Source: an uncultured Bacilli bacterium (GTDB lineage Bacteria > Bacillota_I > Bacilli_A > RF39 > UBA660). From it: a stretch of 50,103 bases of DNA. A program made the position numbers and the translations under genes. Below the pieces are notes generated by a model. It saw only the letters and a list, made by a program, of their open reading frames with translations, was not told the origin of the DNA and ran no database searches. Each line of letters begins with the position of its first letter. Within the stretch, counting starts at the first letter, position 1. The stretch spans positions 1 through 50,103 of the forward strand of contig CANRAL010000004.1 in the NCBI GenBank assembly GCA_947628585.1, in the 5' to 3' direction. Below, piece by piece: positions 8,757 to 16,552 of this stretch.

Positions 8757-10598
8757 ATGAAAGAAAAAATCCTATTAGGTATTAATACTTTTTTAACGGT
8801 ATTTGCCTTTACAATTAATTTAACCAATAGTCAAGATATCATTGATATTCATAAACCTTTAAAGATAAGTATCTTTTTTATTTTAATTATTAGTATTTTC
8901 TTTTACCTATACTATACTAAATATAGAAAATTAAAACTTAAAAAACCTTTTATATTTAAAATATTAGCATTAATATATAGTATTTTTATGCTTATAGGTA
9001 ATAGTTATGAAACAGTTGGAAATTATTCTTTAATTTTAGGTAATATCTATGTTTTAATAATTTCTTTTCTAATGCTAATTGGTTATTATTTTCTTTTTAA
9101 TAGTTTAATTAACTTTATATATTATTTTTTAAAAAATAAAAAATTTAAAAAAAAAGATAATAAAATAACTGATTTTATCTTTAATAAACATCCTTTTATC
9201 CTTTCTTTTCTTATTATGTTTATAGCCTATTTACCTTATTTAATTGCTTATTTTCCTGGGATATTATCTCCCGATCCTAGTTTTCAAATTGAACAATTTT
9301 TAGGTATTAAAACTAAATATAGTGATTATACAATTATGTTAGATGAAAATGTAACGATTACTAATCATCATCCCGTTACTCATACTGTTCTTTTAGGTTC
9401 TTTTGCTAAATTAGGTTTAAAGATGGGTTCTATTAATTGGGGAATATTTCTTTATACTTTAATTCAAACTATTGCCCTTATTTCTTTATTTAGTTATATT
9501 ATCCTCTATTTTAAAAAATTAAATACACCTTTAATAATAAGAATATTATCTTTAATTATATATAGTTTTACTCCTGTTTTTCCTTTTTATGCTATCTCTC
9601 CTGTCAAAGATGTATATTTTGCAATATTTGTTATTCTTTATATTATTCGTTTATTTGATTTAATAAAATATCAAAATTTTTCCTTAAAGAATTTAAGTAT
9701 CTTAAGTATATTAATGCTATTAATAACTTTATTTAGGAATAATGGAATATATTTAATTATAATGTCTTTTCCTTTTATGTTATTGGCTTATCCTAAAAAA
9801 GGAAGTAAATTATTAATTACTTTTTTAATACCCGTTATATGTTATTATAGTTTTACTAATGTATTACTCCCCTATTTAAAAATTACTCCAGGTAGTATTA
9901 GAGAAACCTTGTCCTTACCTTTTCAACAAACTGCAAGATATGTTAAATATCATAGTAATGAGATTACAGAAGAAGAAAAAATGGTAATAGATAAAGTGTT
10001 AGAATATGATACTTTAGCTACTCGATATAAAACTAATATTGCGGATCCGGTTAAAAATAAGTATAATAAATATAGTACCGATGAAGATTTAAATAATTAT
10101 TTAAAAGTATGGTGGATTCAATTTAAAAAACATCCGGGAACTTATTTTAATGCAACTATGGCGAATACTTATGGTTATATTTATCCTGATACTCATAATT
10201 GGTATATATATCATAAATATTATTCTTATTTAAAAGATGTAGGTTTGGATTACCATTACAATAATTTAGAAAATTTAAGAAATGGGCTTTATTATTATGG
10301 TGAGGTTTTTCCTTATATTCCTGGATTAGGAATGATAGTTAATATTGGTTTTGCTACTTGGTTATGGATGTTAATATTTACTTATTTAATCAAATTAAAA
10401 AAGTATAAATATTTAATTATTACTTGTCCCGTTATATCTATCATCTTAGTTTGTTTCGCAGGACCAGTTAATACTTATTTTCGCTATACTTTGAGTTATG
10501 TATTTGCGATTCCTATAATTATAGCAATTTTCTTAAATATATTAGAAGGAGTGAAAAAAGATGAAAAAAATCGCGGTTTTAATACCATGTTACAATGA
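8757..10598 (+). CDS. DUF6020-type polytopic membrane protein, probable lipid-linked sugar transferase
   Basis: A 613-aa protein with about 11-12 hydrophobic segments and a large loop near residues 385-510. The segment around PGILSPDPSFQIEQFLG, with TNHHPVTHT after it, is characteristic of the DUF6020 family, whose members sit with glycosyltransferases. The start has AAGAGG 6 bp upstream. The next gene begins inside its last 38 bp, so the two are translationally coupled. In a gtr-type module this would be the GT-C enzyme (GtrC role) that moves a sugar from undecaprenyl phosphate onto a surface polymer outside the membrane. That role is inferred from context. Confidence 0.7.
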   Translation: MKEKILLGINTFLTVFAFTINLTNSQDIIDIHKPLKISIFFILIISIFFYLYYTKYRKLKLKKPFIFKILALIYSIFMLIGNSYETVGNYSLILGNIYVLIISFLMLIGYYFLFNSLINFIYYFLKNKKFKKKDNKITDFIFNKHPFILSFLIMFIAYLPYLIAYFPGILSPDPSFQIEQFLGIKTKYSDYTIMLDENVTITNHHPVTHTVLLGSFAKLGLKMGSINWGIFLYTLIQTIALISLFSYIILYFKKLNTPLIIRILSLIIYSFTPVFPFYAISPVKDVYFAIFVILYIIRLFDLIKYQNFSLKNLSILSILMLLITLFRNNGIYLIIMSFPFMLLAYPKKGSKLLITFLIPVICYYSFTNVLLPYLKITPGSIRETLSLPFQQTARYVKYHSNEITEEEKMVIDKVLEYDTLATRYKTNIADPVKNKYNKYSTDEDLNNYLKVWWIQFKKHPGTYFNATMANTYGYIYPDTHNWYIYHKYYSYLKDVGLDYHYNNLENLRNGLYYYGEVFPYIPGLGMIVNIGFATWLWMLIFTYLIKLKKYKYLIITCPVISIILVCFAGPVNTYFRYTLSYVFAIPIIIAIFLNILEGVKKDEKNRGFNTMLQ

Positions 10599-11490
10599 AA
10601 GTAAAACAATTGAAAAAGTAATTAAAGATTACAAAAAAGCTTTACCCCATGCCGATATTTATGTTTATGATAATAATTCAACTGATGGAACTGATGAAAT
10701 AGCTAAAAAAAATGGAGCTATCGTTAGATACGAATATCGCCAAGGAAAAGGTAATGTTATTAGAACAATGTTTAAAGAAATTAAAGCAGATTGCTATTTA
10801 ATGATTGATGGTGATGATACCTATCCCGCGGAAAACGCGAAAGAAATGTGTGATTTAGTTTTAGAGGGAAAAGCCGATATGGTTATTGGTGATCGATTAT
10901 CTAGTACTTATTTTGATGAAAATAAAAGACCATTTCATAACTTTGGAAATAGTCTCGTAAGATTTCTTATTAATAAAATATTTAAAAATAATATTAAAGA
11001 TATTATGACCGGATATCGGGCTTTTAGTTATGAATTTGTCAAAAGCTTTCCTATAATTTCTAAAGGATTTGAAATTGAAACTGAAATGACTATCCATGCA
11101 GTAGATAAAAATTTTAAATTAAAAGAAATTCCTATTTCTTATCGAGATAGACCTGAAGGCAGTGTTTCTAAATTAAATACTTATTCCGATGGGTTTAAAG
11201 TTTTAAAAACAATAGGTACCTTATTCGCCGAATATAAGCCTTTATTATTTTTTAATATTCTCGCTTTATTCTTTTTAATAATAACTTTAATATTAGGTAT
11301 TCCACCATTTGTCGAATATTTTAAAACTGGTTTAGTTTTAAGATTTCCTAGTTTAATTGTAGCATCAATTTCTTTAGTAATAGCTATTCTCTTATCCATC
11401 GCCGGTATAATTTTACAAATAATTAATAAAAAACATAAAGAACTCTATGAATTATATTTATTAAACTTAGGAGAACAAAATGATAAATAA
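10561..11490 (+). CDS. Family 2 glycosyltransferase with two C-terminal TM helices (GtrB/DPM1-like)
   Basis: A 309-aa protein. Residues 1-220 are a GT-A domain: IPCYNES at the N-terminus, YDNNSTDGTD, metal-binding DGDDTYP, and GDRLSS with a later MTGYRAFS segment. Two transmembrane helices follow (about 230-250 and 262-285). This architecture matches GtrB/polyprenyl-phosphate sugar transferases, which load a nucleotide sugar onto undecaprenyl phosphate at the inner face. The start is at 10561 with AGAAGGAG upstream. It overlaps both neighbours (38 bp and 11 bp). Confidence 0.9.
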   Translation: MKKIAVLIPCYNESKTIEKVIKDYKKALPHADIYVYDNNSTDGTDEIAKKNGAIVRYEYRQGKGNVIRTMFKEIKADCYLMIDGDDTYPAENAKEMCDLVLEGKADMVIGDRLSSTYFDENKRPFHNFGNSLVRFLINKIFKNNIKDIMTGYRAFSYEFVKSFPIISKGFEIETEMTIHAVDKNFKLKEIPISYRDRPEGSVSKLNTYSDGFKVLKTIGTLFAEYKPLLFFNILALFFLIITLILGIPPFVEYFKTGLVLRFPSLIVASISLVIAILLSIAGIILQIINKKHKELYELYLLNLGEQNDK

Positions 11491-11878
11491 TTTACTGAAA
11501 AATAATTTAGTTAGACAAATATTAAAATTTGGAGTTGTTGGTGGCAGTGCTTTTATAATTGATTATGGAATATTTACTTTATTAAGTCAATTATTAGGTA
11601 TTCATTATTTAATAGCTTCAATTATATCCTTTAGTATATCAGTTATCTATAACTATATTTTAAGTATTAAATGGGTATTTAATGTTAATAAAAAACAAAC
11701 AACTAAAGATTTCGTAGTATTTATTATTTTAAGTGTTATTGGTTTAGGATTAAATTCATTGATATTATATATTTGCGTTGATTTAATTCATATTCATGAA
11801 ATGTTAGGGAAAATTATTGCTACTGCTATTGTTATGGTTTATAATTTTATAACCCGAAAAATATTTATTGAAAAATAA
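11480..11878 (+). CDS. GtrA family membrane protein, probable lipid-linked sugar flippase
   Basis: A 132-aa protein with four transmembrane helices and the GtrA pattern KFGVVGGSAFIIDYG near the N-terminus and a YNFITRKIFIF-like end. The family is thought to flip undecaprenyl-phosphate sugars across the membrane. The start overlaps the upstream gene by 11 bp, with AGGAG just before it. With the two preceding genes it makes a complete GtrC-B-A-like set. Confidence 0.88.
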   Translation: MINNLLKNNLVRQILKFGVVGGSAFIIDYGIFTLLSQLLGIHYLIASIISFSISVIYNYILSIKWVFNVNKKQTTKDFVVFIILSVIGLGLNSLILYICVDLIHIHEMLGKIIATAIVMVYNFITRKIFIEK

Positions 11879-11902
11879 CTCCAAATAAATGGAGTTTTTT
11901 TA
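11878..11902 (+). terminator. Terminator of the gtr-like operon
   Basis: ACTCCA (11878-11883), loop AATAAA, TGGAGT, then T7. Confidence 0.85.
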
Positions 11903-11903
11903 T

Positions 11904-11930
11904 TTAAAAAAAGTAACCTTTGGGGTTACT
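11904..11930 (-). terminator. Terminator of lysS
   Basis: Minus-strand stem AGTAACC/GGTTACT (11912-11918 with 11924-11930) followed by a T-run. The lysS stop codon lies at its base. Confidence 0.8.
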
Positions 11931-13398
11931 AATCTTTAGGTTTCATCATTGGGAATAAAACTACATCTCTTATTGATGGTTGATTAAAAATAATCATCAT
12001 CAAACGATCAATTCCAAAACCTAAACCAGATATTGGAGGCATTCCTTGTTCCATAGCCATTAAAAATGATTCATCCATTTCCATAGTCTCATCATCCCCT
12101 TGCGCTTTAGCTTTTAATTGTTCTTCAAAAGTTTCCCTTTGAACAACTGGATCAACTAATTCGGAATAAGCTTTACATAATTCCGTACCAGCCGCTAAAA
12201 CTTGGAAAACATCAATAACACGTTTATCTTGGTCATTGCGTCGAGCTAAAGGAATCAATACAGCCGGATAATTATATATTATGGTTGGTTCCATAATATT
12301 AGCTCTAATTAATTTTTTATAACTAAAATCAATAATTTGACTTAAAGATTTATATTCTTCTAATTCTTCCCTTGTAAATAAGCCCTTTTCAACAATTTTT
12401 TGTTTTAATATATCTGGTTCCGTAATATCTAAAAAATCAAAACCTAATATTTTGGTTAATTCTTCAACATAATTAATTCTTTGCCAATTTTCTTTACCAA
12501 AGTCCAATGTATTTCCTTGGTATTCTATTTTAGTAGTACCAACTATTTCCATAAGTAAACCTTTAATAAATTTTTGATAAAATTGAATATTATCTTCAAA
12601 ATTCCAATAAGAAGCATACCATTCTACTTGTGTAAACTCTTGTAAATGTTCAGAATCCATACCTTCATTTCGAAAACATTTAGCTACTTCATAAACTTTA
12701 TCAAATCCCCCGGCGATGCATTGTTTTAAATATGTTTCGGGGGCGATTCGTAAATTACAGTCCATATCTAAAGTATTATGATGCGTATAAAATGGTTTAG
12801 CACTAGCACCACAAACAGCACTTTGCAAAATTGGCGTTTCTACTTCTAAAAAGCCATTTTCCCCTAAAAACTTATGAATATAAGCATACAATTTACTCCG
12901 TCCTAAAAATACTTTACGAGCTTCTTCATTCATAATTAAATCGACATAACGTTCCCGATATTTTATTTCGGTATCGGTTAAACCATGGAACTTTTCAGGT
13001 AATACTCTTAAAGCTTTTCCTAAAAATTCAAATTTTTTAACTCTTAAAGTTTTTTCTCCAGTTTGAGTCGTAAAAATTTCTCCTTCAGCTCCAACAAAAT
13101 CTCCAACATCGATAAGTTTTTTAAAAAATTCGTAATTATCTTCCCCTACTTCATCAATTTTAAATTCTAATTGCATATCGCTTTCAATATCGCGAATTCT
13201 GACGAAAGAAAGTTTTCCCATTTTTCGAGCAAAAACAATTCTGCCGGCAATTTTGACATTTTCGGTTCCATCGGATAATTCTCTAGCTTCTTTTAAAGAA
13301 TGCGTTTTAGGATATCTTTCAGGATAAGGATTAGTAACTTCTTTAATTTTTTCTAATTTTTCTCTCCTTACTTGTTCTTGTTCATTATATTCTCGCAT
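11929..13398 (-). CDS. lysS: Lysyl-tRNA synthetase, class II
   Basis: A 489-aa enzyme that charges tRNA-Lys. An N-terminal OB-fold anticodon domain (to about residue 150) is followed by the class II catalytic core: motif 1 FLEVETPIL, the lysine-site segment GASAKPFYTHHN, motif 2 FRNEG...EFTQVEWY, motif 3 GLGFGIDRLMM. The start is ATG at 13396-13398, 8 nt after the AGG of AGGTGAG; the GTG three codons earlier lies inside the ribosome site. No T-box leader is visible. It has its own promoter directly after the terminator of the upstream gene. Confidence 0.96.
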   Translation of the reverse strand: MREYNEQEQVRREKLEKIKEVTNPYPERYPKTHSLKEARELSDGTENVKIAGRIVFARKMGKLSFVRIRDIESDMQLEFKIDEVGEDNYEFFKKLIDVGDFVGAEGEIFTTQTGEKTLRVKKFEFLGKALRVLPEKFHGLTDTEIKYRERYVDLIMNEEARKVFLGRSKLYAYIHKFLGENGFLEVETPILQSAVCGASAKPFYTHHNTLDMDCNLRIAPETYLKQCIAGGFDKVYEVAKCFRNEGMDSEHLQEFTQVEWYASYWNFEDNIQFYQKFIKGLLMEIVGTTKIEYQGNTLDFGKENWQRINYVEELTKILGFDFLDITEPDILKQKIVEKGLFTREELEEYKSLSQIIDFSYKKLIRANIMEPTIIYNYPAVLIPLARRNDQDKRVIDVFQVLAAGTELCKAYSELVDPVVQRETFEEQLKAKAQGDDETMEMDESFLMAMEQGMPPISGLGFGIDRLMMIIFNQPSIRDVVLFPMMKPKD

Positions 13399-13415
13399 AT
13401 TTCTCACCTAGGCAT

Positions 13416-13424
13416 ATTGTACCA
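13416..13424 (-). promoter_or_regulatory. lysS promoter, extended -10
   Basis: Minus-strand TGGTACAAT immediately upstream of the lysS ribosome site; weak -35. Confidence 0.45.
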
Positions 13425-13454
13425 TAAAAAAACAATCTTAGAAACCTAAGATTG
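13425..13454 (-). terminator. Terminator of the QPSTG surface protein gene
   Basis: Perfect 9-bp stem CAATCTTAG/CTAAGATTG (13433-13441, 13446-13454), 4-nt loop, T7 on the minus strand. Confidence 0.9.
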
Positions 13455-13464
13455 CTATTTTCCA

Positions 13465-14007
13465 TTAAATTTTGAACATTTTTGTGTTTTTCTTAGTTAT
13501 ATAGTAAGTAACAAAAGCTACACCCAAACCACAAGTTAAAACGATTATAGGTAGTGTTACACCAGTACTAGGTTGTTTTTCAGGAGTTAAAGTTTGTTCT
13601 ACAGCAGTTAATCCTTTAGGAGTAAATGAAATACTACATCCTACTGTATCTTGAGGCATTGTTACAGTGAATGAACCAAAATTAATATCGGCATCACTAA
13701 CAGATTCTAAAGATAATAAATGGATTTTTAAATTATCATCACTAATACTAGTCCAGCCATCATTTAATTTTAATTCCTTAAATTGAACTTTATCAGCTGG
13801 GGTTAATTTAATATCTGCTTCAAATTCAGTAATTGCTTCCGTATTACCAGTTAATCCAAAGGTACAAGTTTTTGTACACATACCATCGGCATCAACCGTA
13901 CAATTTTTATCGCATTCAAATTTAACTTTTGTCGCTGCTAATGCACTAGGCATTAAAAGCAATACTCCTAAAACTCCTACTAACCAAAAACTTAAAAATT
14001 TCTTCAC
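13465..14007 (-). CDS. Secreted cell-wall-anchored protein with QPSTG sorting signal
   Basis: A 180-aa exported protein. Residues 1-25 are a signal peptide cut after PSALA. The mature part has five cysteines (KFECDKNC, MCTKTC, TVGC), enough for two disulfides, and a strand-rich pattern like a cohesin or Ig-type sandwich. The tail has QPSTG, a hydrophobic stretch and a basic end, which is the layout of an LPXTG sorting signal with Q in the first position. It starts with GTG (14005-14007) after AGGAGAG. It is divergent from the class B sortase gene at 14137, which may anchor it. Function unknown. Confidence 0.75.
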   Translation of the reverse strand: MKKFLSFWLVGVLGVLLLMPSALAATKVKFECDKNCTVDADGMCTKTCTFGLTGNTEAITEFEADIKLTPADKVQFKELKLNDGWTSISDDNLKIHLLSLESVSDADINFGSFTVTMPQDTVGCSISFTPKGLTAVEQTLTPEKQPSTGVTLPIIVLTCGLGVAFVTYYITKKNTKMFKI

Positions 14008-14038
14008 ACAACATCTCTCCTATCTCTATTATGTCTAA

Positions 14039-14047
14039 ATTATATCA
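14039..14047 (-). promoter_or_regulatory. Promoter of the QPSTG protein gene
   Basis: Minus-strand extended -10 TGATATAAT about 30 bp upstream of the start. Confidence 0.55.
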
Positions 14048-14136
14048 TAAAAATACAAAAAACAACATATTTTTTACAAATTTATATTAAAAAGTGTAAA
14101 TTTGTGTTATTATATTAATGATAATAGGTGATGATA

Positions 14137-15711
14137 ATGAAGAAAATTCTTATTAAGATAAATAATAATACCTTAATATTTCGCGAAAGAAAAAAAATAA
14201 ATAGTGAATATAAAAGTATTATAAATACCAATGTAATAAGTTGTAATGAATTATTATTTTCTGATGAATATATGGTTGACAATCCTAAATTAGTATCAGC
14301 TTTTTTAACAGAATTAGCTAAATCAAATAATTTAGATACAGCCATTATTGAAAATGATAATTTAACATTAATTATATTAGATGTTATTAAAAGTAATCCT
14401 TATTTAGTTAATTTAATTTTAAAAGAAGATAAACCATTAAGTTTTAAAGCTTGTGAAAAAATAACGGAGTCTTATATAAAAAGCTTAAACTGTTATAATT
14501 TACAAGAATTTATGTTGGAAATTTTAGATAAATATCATGTCTTAGTAGAATGTCGAAGTGAAATTCTATTCCCTTCCCGATTTATGAAAGGAAATAATTT
14601 ATCTAGTTACTCTTCTTTATTTTATAAAATCACTATTCATTTAAGTTTACCTTTTAATAATGACGATGAAGAAGATTTTAAAACCTTTATTAAGATTAAT
14701 AAATATTTAAAATACATTCATGTAAACCATGTAACCCGAAGTGATTTAGAAACTATTGTAGAAATATTAAAAAAATATAATAAAAAAAATATCCGAATCT
14801 TAATAAATGAAAATATTAATGATTTAAATACTATAGAATATTTAAAAAATTATAATAAAAAGCATAGTAAAAGATATAAAATATATTTTAAAATTTGTTA
14901 TAGTGATAGTTATTTACAAGAAAATTTAATAAAACAAACAAATACTAATATTTTAAAGGTATGTGGTTTAATTATAATATTTATTATTACAGCAACATTT
15001 AGTTATGTTTTTTATGATAATTATCATTCTATGCAAAAAGTATCAACTATTCAAGAAAATCTAAAAAAAGTTATTGAAATAACTGATACGGAAGAAATAA
15101 TAGCTAATTTAAGTCCCGAAGTAATTGAAGAAGAAAAACCAATTAATGAAGAAATTGCTAGCTTACTTACAGTTAATCCCGATGTGGTAGGATGGCTAAA
15201 AGTTAACAATACTAATATTGATTATCCAACTGTTAGAGCTAATAATAATGAATACTATTTATCTCATAATATATATTTAGAAAATGATGTTAATGGTTGG
15301 GTCTTTACTGATTATCGTAATGATCCTTTGGCAGTTAATGATAATTTAATAATTTATGCTCATAATCGTTACTATAGTGGTGTAATGTTTGGAACTTTAT
15401 CAAATACTACTAAAAAAAGTTGGTATTCTAAAGAAGAGAATCAAATAATTACCTATAAAACTTTAAATGAAACTTATAAATATAAAATATTTTCTATTTA
15501 TAAAATATATAAAACTAATGATTATATAGCGACTTCATTTACTGATGCCGAAGCCAAAAATGTCTTTTACAATAAATTAAAAGATCGAAGTATTTATAAC
15601 TTCAATGTCCCTGTAAATGGCGATGATAAAATATTAACTTTATCTACTTGTGCTGATGAAAATAATCGAATAGTTGTACATGCTGTATTACAAAAAGATT
15701 TAGCGGATTAA
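14137..15711 (+). CDS. Class B-type sortase with a large N-terminal cytoplasmic domain
   Basis: A 524-aa protein. The C-terminal domain (about 335-520) is a class B-like sortase: NPDVVGWLKV, IDYPTV, WVFTDYRN, catalytic H409 in YAHN, C505 in LSTC and R511 in NNRIVVHA. One transmembrane helix (274-292) precedes it. Before that lie about 270 residues with no signal peptide that must be cytoplasmic; I do not recognise the fold. Ordinary SrtB proteins are about 250 aa, so this is an unusual fusion. The start is ATG at 14137, 8 nt after the AGG of AGGTG; upstream GTG and ATG codons lie in the ribosome site. Its likely substrate is the divergent QPSTG protein or the anchored proteins downstream. Confidence 0.85.
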   Translation: MKKILIKINNNTLIFRERKKINSEYKSIINTNVISCNELLFSDEYMVDNPKLVSAFLTELAKSNNLDTAIIENDNLTLIILDVIKSNPYLVNLILKEDKPLSFKACEKITESYIKSLNCYNLQEFMLEILDKYHVLVECRSEILFPSRFMKGNNLSSYSSLFYKITIHLSLPFNNDDEEDFKTFIKINKYLKYIHVNHVTRSDLETIVEILKKYNKKNIRILINENINDLNTIEYLKNYNKKHSKRYKIYFKICYSDSYLQENLIKQTNTNILKVCGLIIIFIITATFSYVFYDNYHSMQKVSTIQENLKKVIEITDTEEIIANLSPEVIEEEKPINEEIASLLTVNPDVVGWLKVNNTNIDYPTVRANNNEYYLSHNIYLENDVNGWVFTDYRNDPLAVNDNLIIYAHNRYYSGVMFGTLSNTTKKSWYSKEENQIITYKTLNETYKYKIFSIYKIYKTNDYIATSFTDAEAKNVFYNKLKDRSIYNFNVPVNGDDKILTLSTCADENNRIVVHAVLQKDLAD

Positions 15712-15728
15712 TTGCTAAATCTTTTTAT
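15696..15728 (+). terminator. Terminator of the sortase gene
   Basis: AGATTTAGC (15696-15704) pairs GCTAAATCT (15714-15722), then TTTTATTT. The left arm lies within the last codons of the gene. Confidence 0.85.
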
Positions 15729-16492
15729 TTGGCATATAAATCACTACTATACCAATAATAATTACCTTCATCATTGATTTTAAAAGTATGTTTATATTTA
15801 ACTATATTATCTTTATTACTAAGTATATTAATTTCATAACTTACCTTGTTATTTTTCATTGTTAACTTTTCATCATTATAACAAATCTTAGTATTTTTAT
15901 CACATTTAATATAATAGTCATAAATTATTAAATCCTTATTTCTATTTAATTCATAACTGGTAATATCATTATATATATAATATTGTTCATTAGCATTATT
16001 ATCTTTTTCATATATATAAATATTTTCTTTTTCTTTTGCATAATAACCATATAAATTATTTGTATTAAAGTTAACATAATTTATTTTAACATCATTACCA
16101 AATAAATTATATATAGCGGAATTATATGTTTCTAATGGTACTTTAGCTAAAGCTTTAGCATCACTTACATTAGGCACTACTTCTATAAGTTCATTATTGG
16201 ATAAAGAATTAGAAGAAATTAAATTATGTTCTTGTAAATAATAATAGCCTAAAGTTAAAATCGTTTCATAATCTAAACTACTATATTTCGTAAAATAACC
16301 ATTATAAAAGCCATATTTAGCTTCATATTTATTAGTTAATAACATATTATGAGTTTCATTTACAACATCTTCACTAACCGTAATTTCATCTTTTTTTCCT
16401 TCAAAATTAAAGACTTTTAAAAAAATTAAAATAAATAAAAAGACAAAAATTGCCACGATAAAAAAGATAAATATTTTTGATTTATTCTTCAT
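15725..16492 (-). CDS. Membrane-anchored extracytoplasmic protein, unknown function
   Basis: A 255-aa protein with an N-terminal signal anchor (residues 8-28) and a polar, Asn/Tyr-rich outer domain that I do not recognise. Two cysteines (IKCDKNTKICY) could form a small disulfide loop. The start is ATG at 16490-16492, 8 nt after the AGG of AGGTGAGG. The annotated longer reading starts inside that site. It has its own promoter overlapping the terminator of the next upstream gene and belongs to the envelope cluster between lysS and murD. Confidence 0.7.
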   Translation of the reverse strand: MKNKSKIFIFFIVAIFVFLFILIFLKVFNFEGKKDEITVSEDVVNETHNMLLTNKYEAKYGFYNGYFTKYSSLDYETILTLGYYYLQEHNLISSNSLSNNELIEVVPNVSDAKALAKVPLETYNSAIYNLFGNDVKINYVNFNTNNLYGYYAKEKENIYIYEKDNNANEQYYIYNDITSYELNRNKDLIIYDYYIKCDKNTKICYNDEKLTMKNNKVSYEINILSNKDNIVKYKHTFKINDEGNYYWYSSDLYAK

Positions 16493-16509
16493 ATTCCTCA
16501 CCTATTTTA

Positions 16510-16538
16510 ATAATATCAAAAGATAAAAAAAAAGACAA
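16510..16538 (-). promoter_or_regulatory. Promoter of the 255-aa anchored protein
   Basis: Minus-strand TTGTCT (16533-16538), 17 bp, TATTAT (16510-16515) with TGA before the -10. The -35 overlaps the upstream terminator stem. Confidence 0.6.
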
Positions 16539-16552
16539 GTATTTAACTTGCC
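16524..16552 (-). terminator. Terminator of the PTP-repeat protein gene
   Basis: Minus-strand GGCAAGT/ACTTGTC stem (16546-16552 with 16534-16540), then nine T. Confidence 0.85.

Noticed and set aside
13399..13464. T-box leader for lysS
   Set aside because: The space between promoter and start is too short and no T-box sequence is seen; the hairpin there is the terminator of the neighbouring gene.
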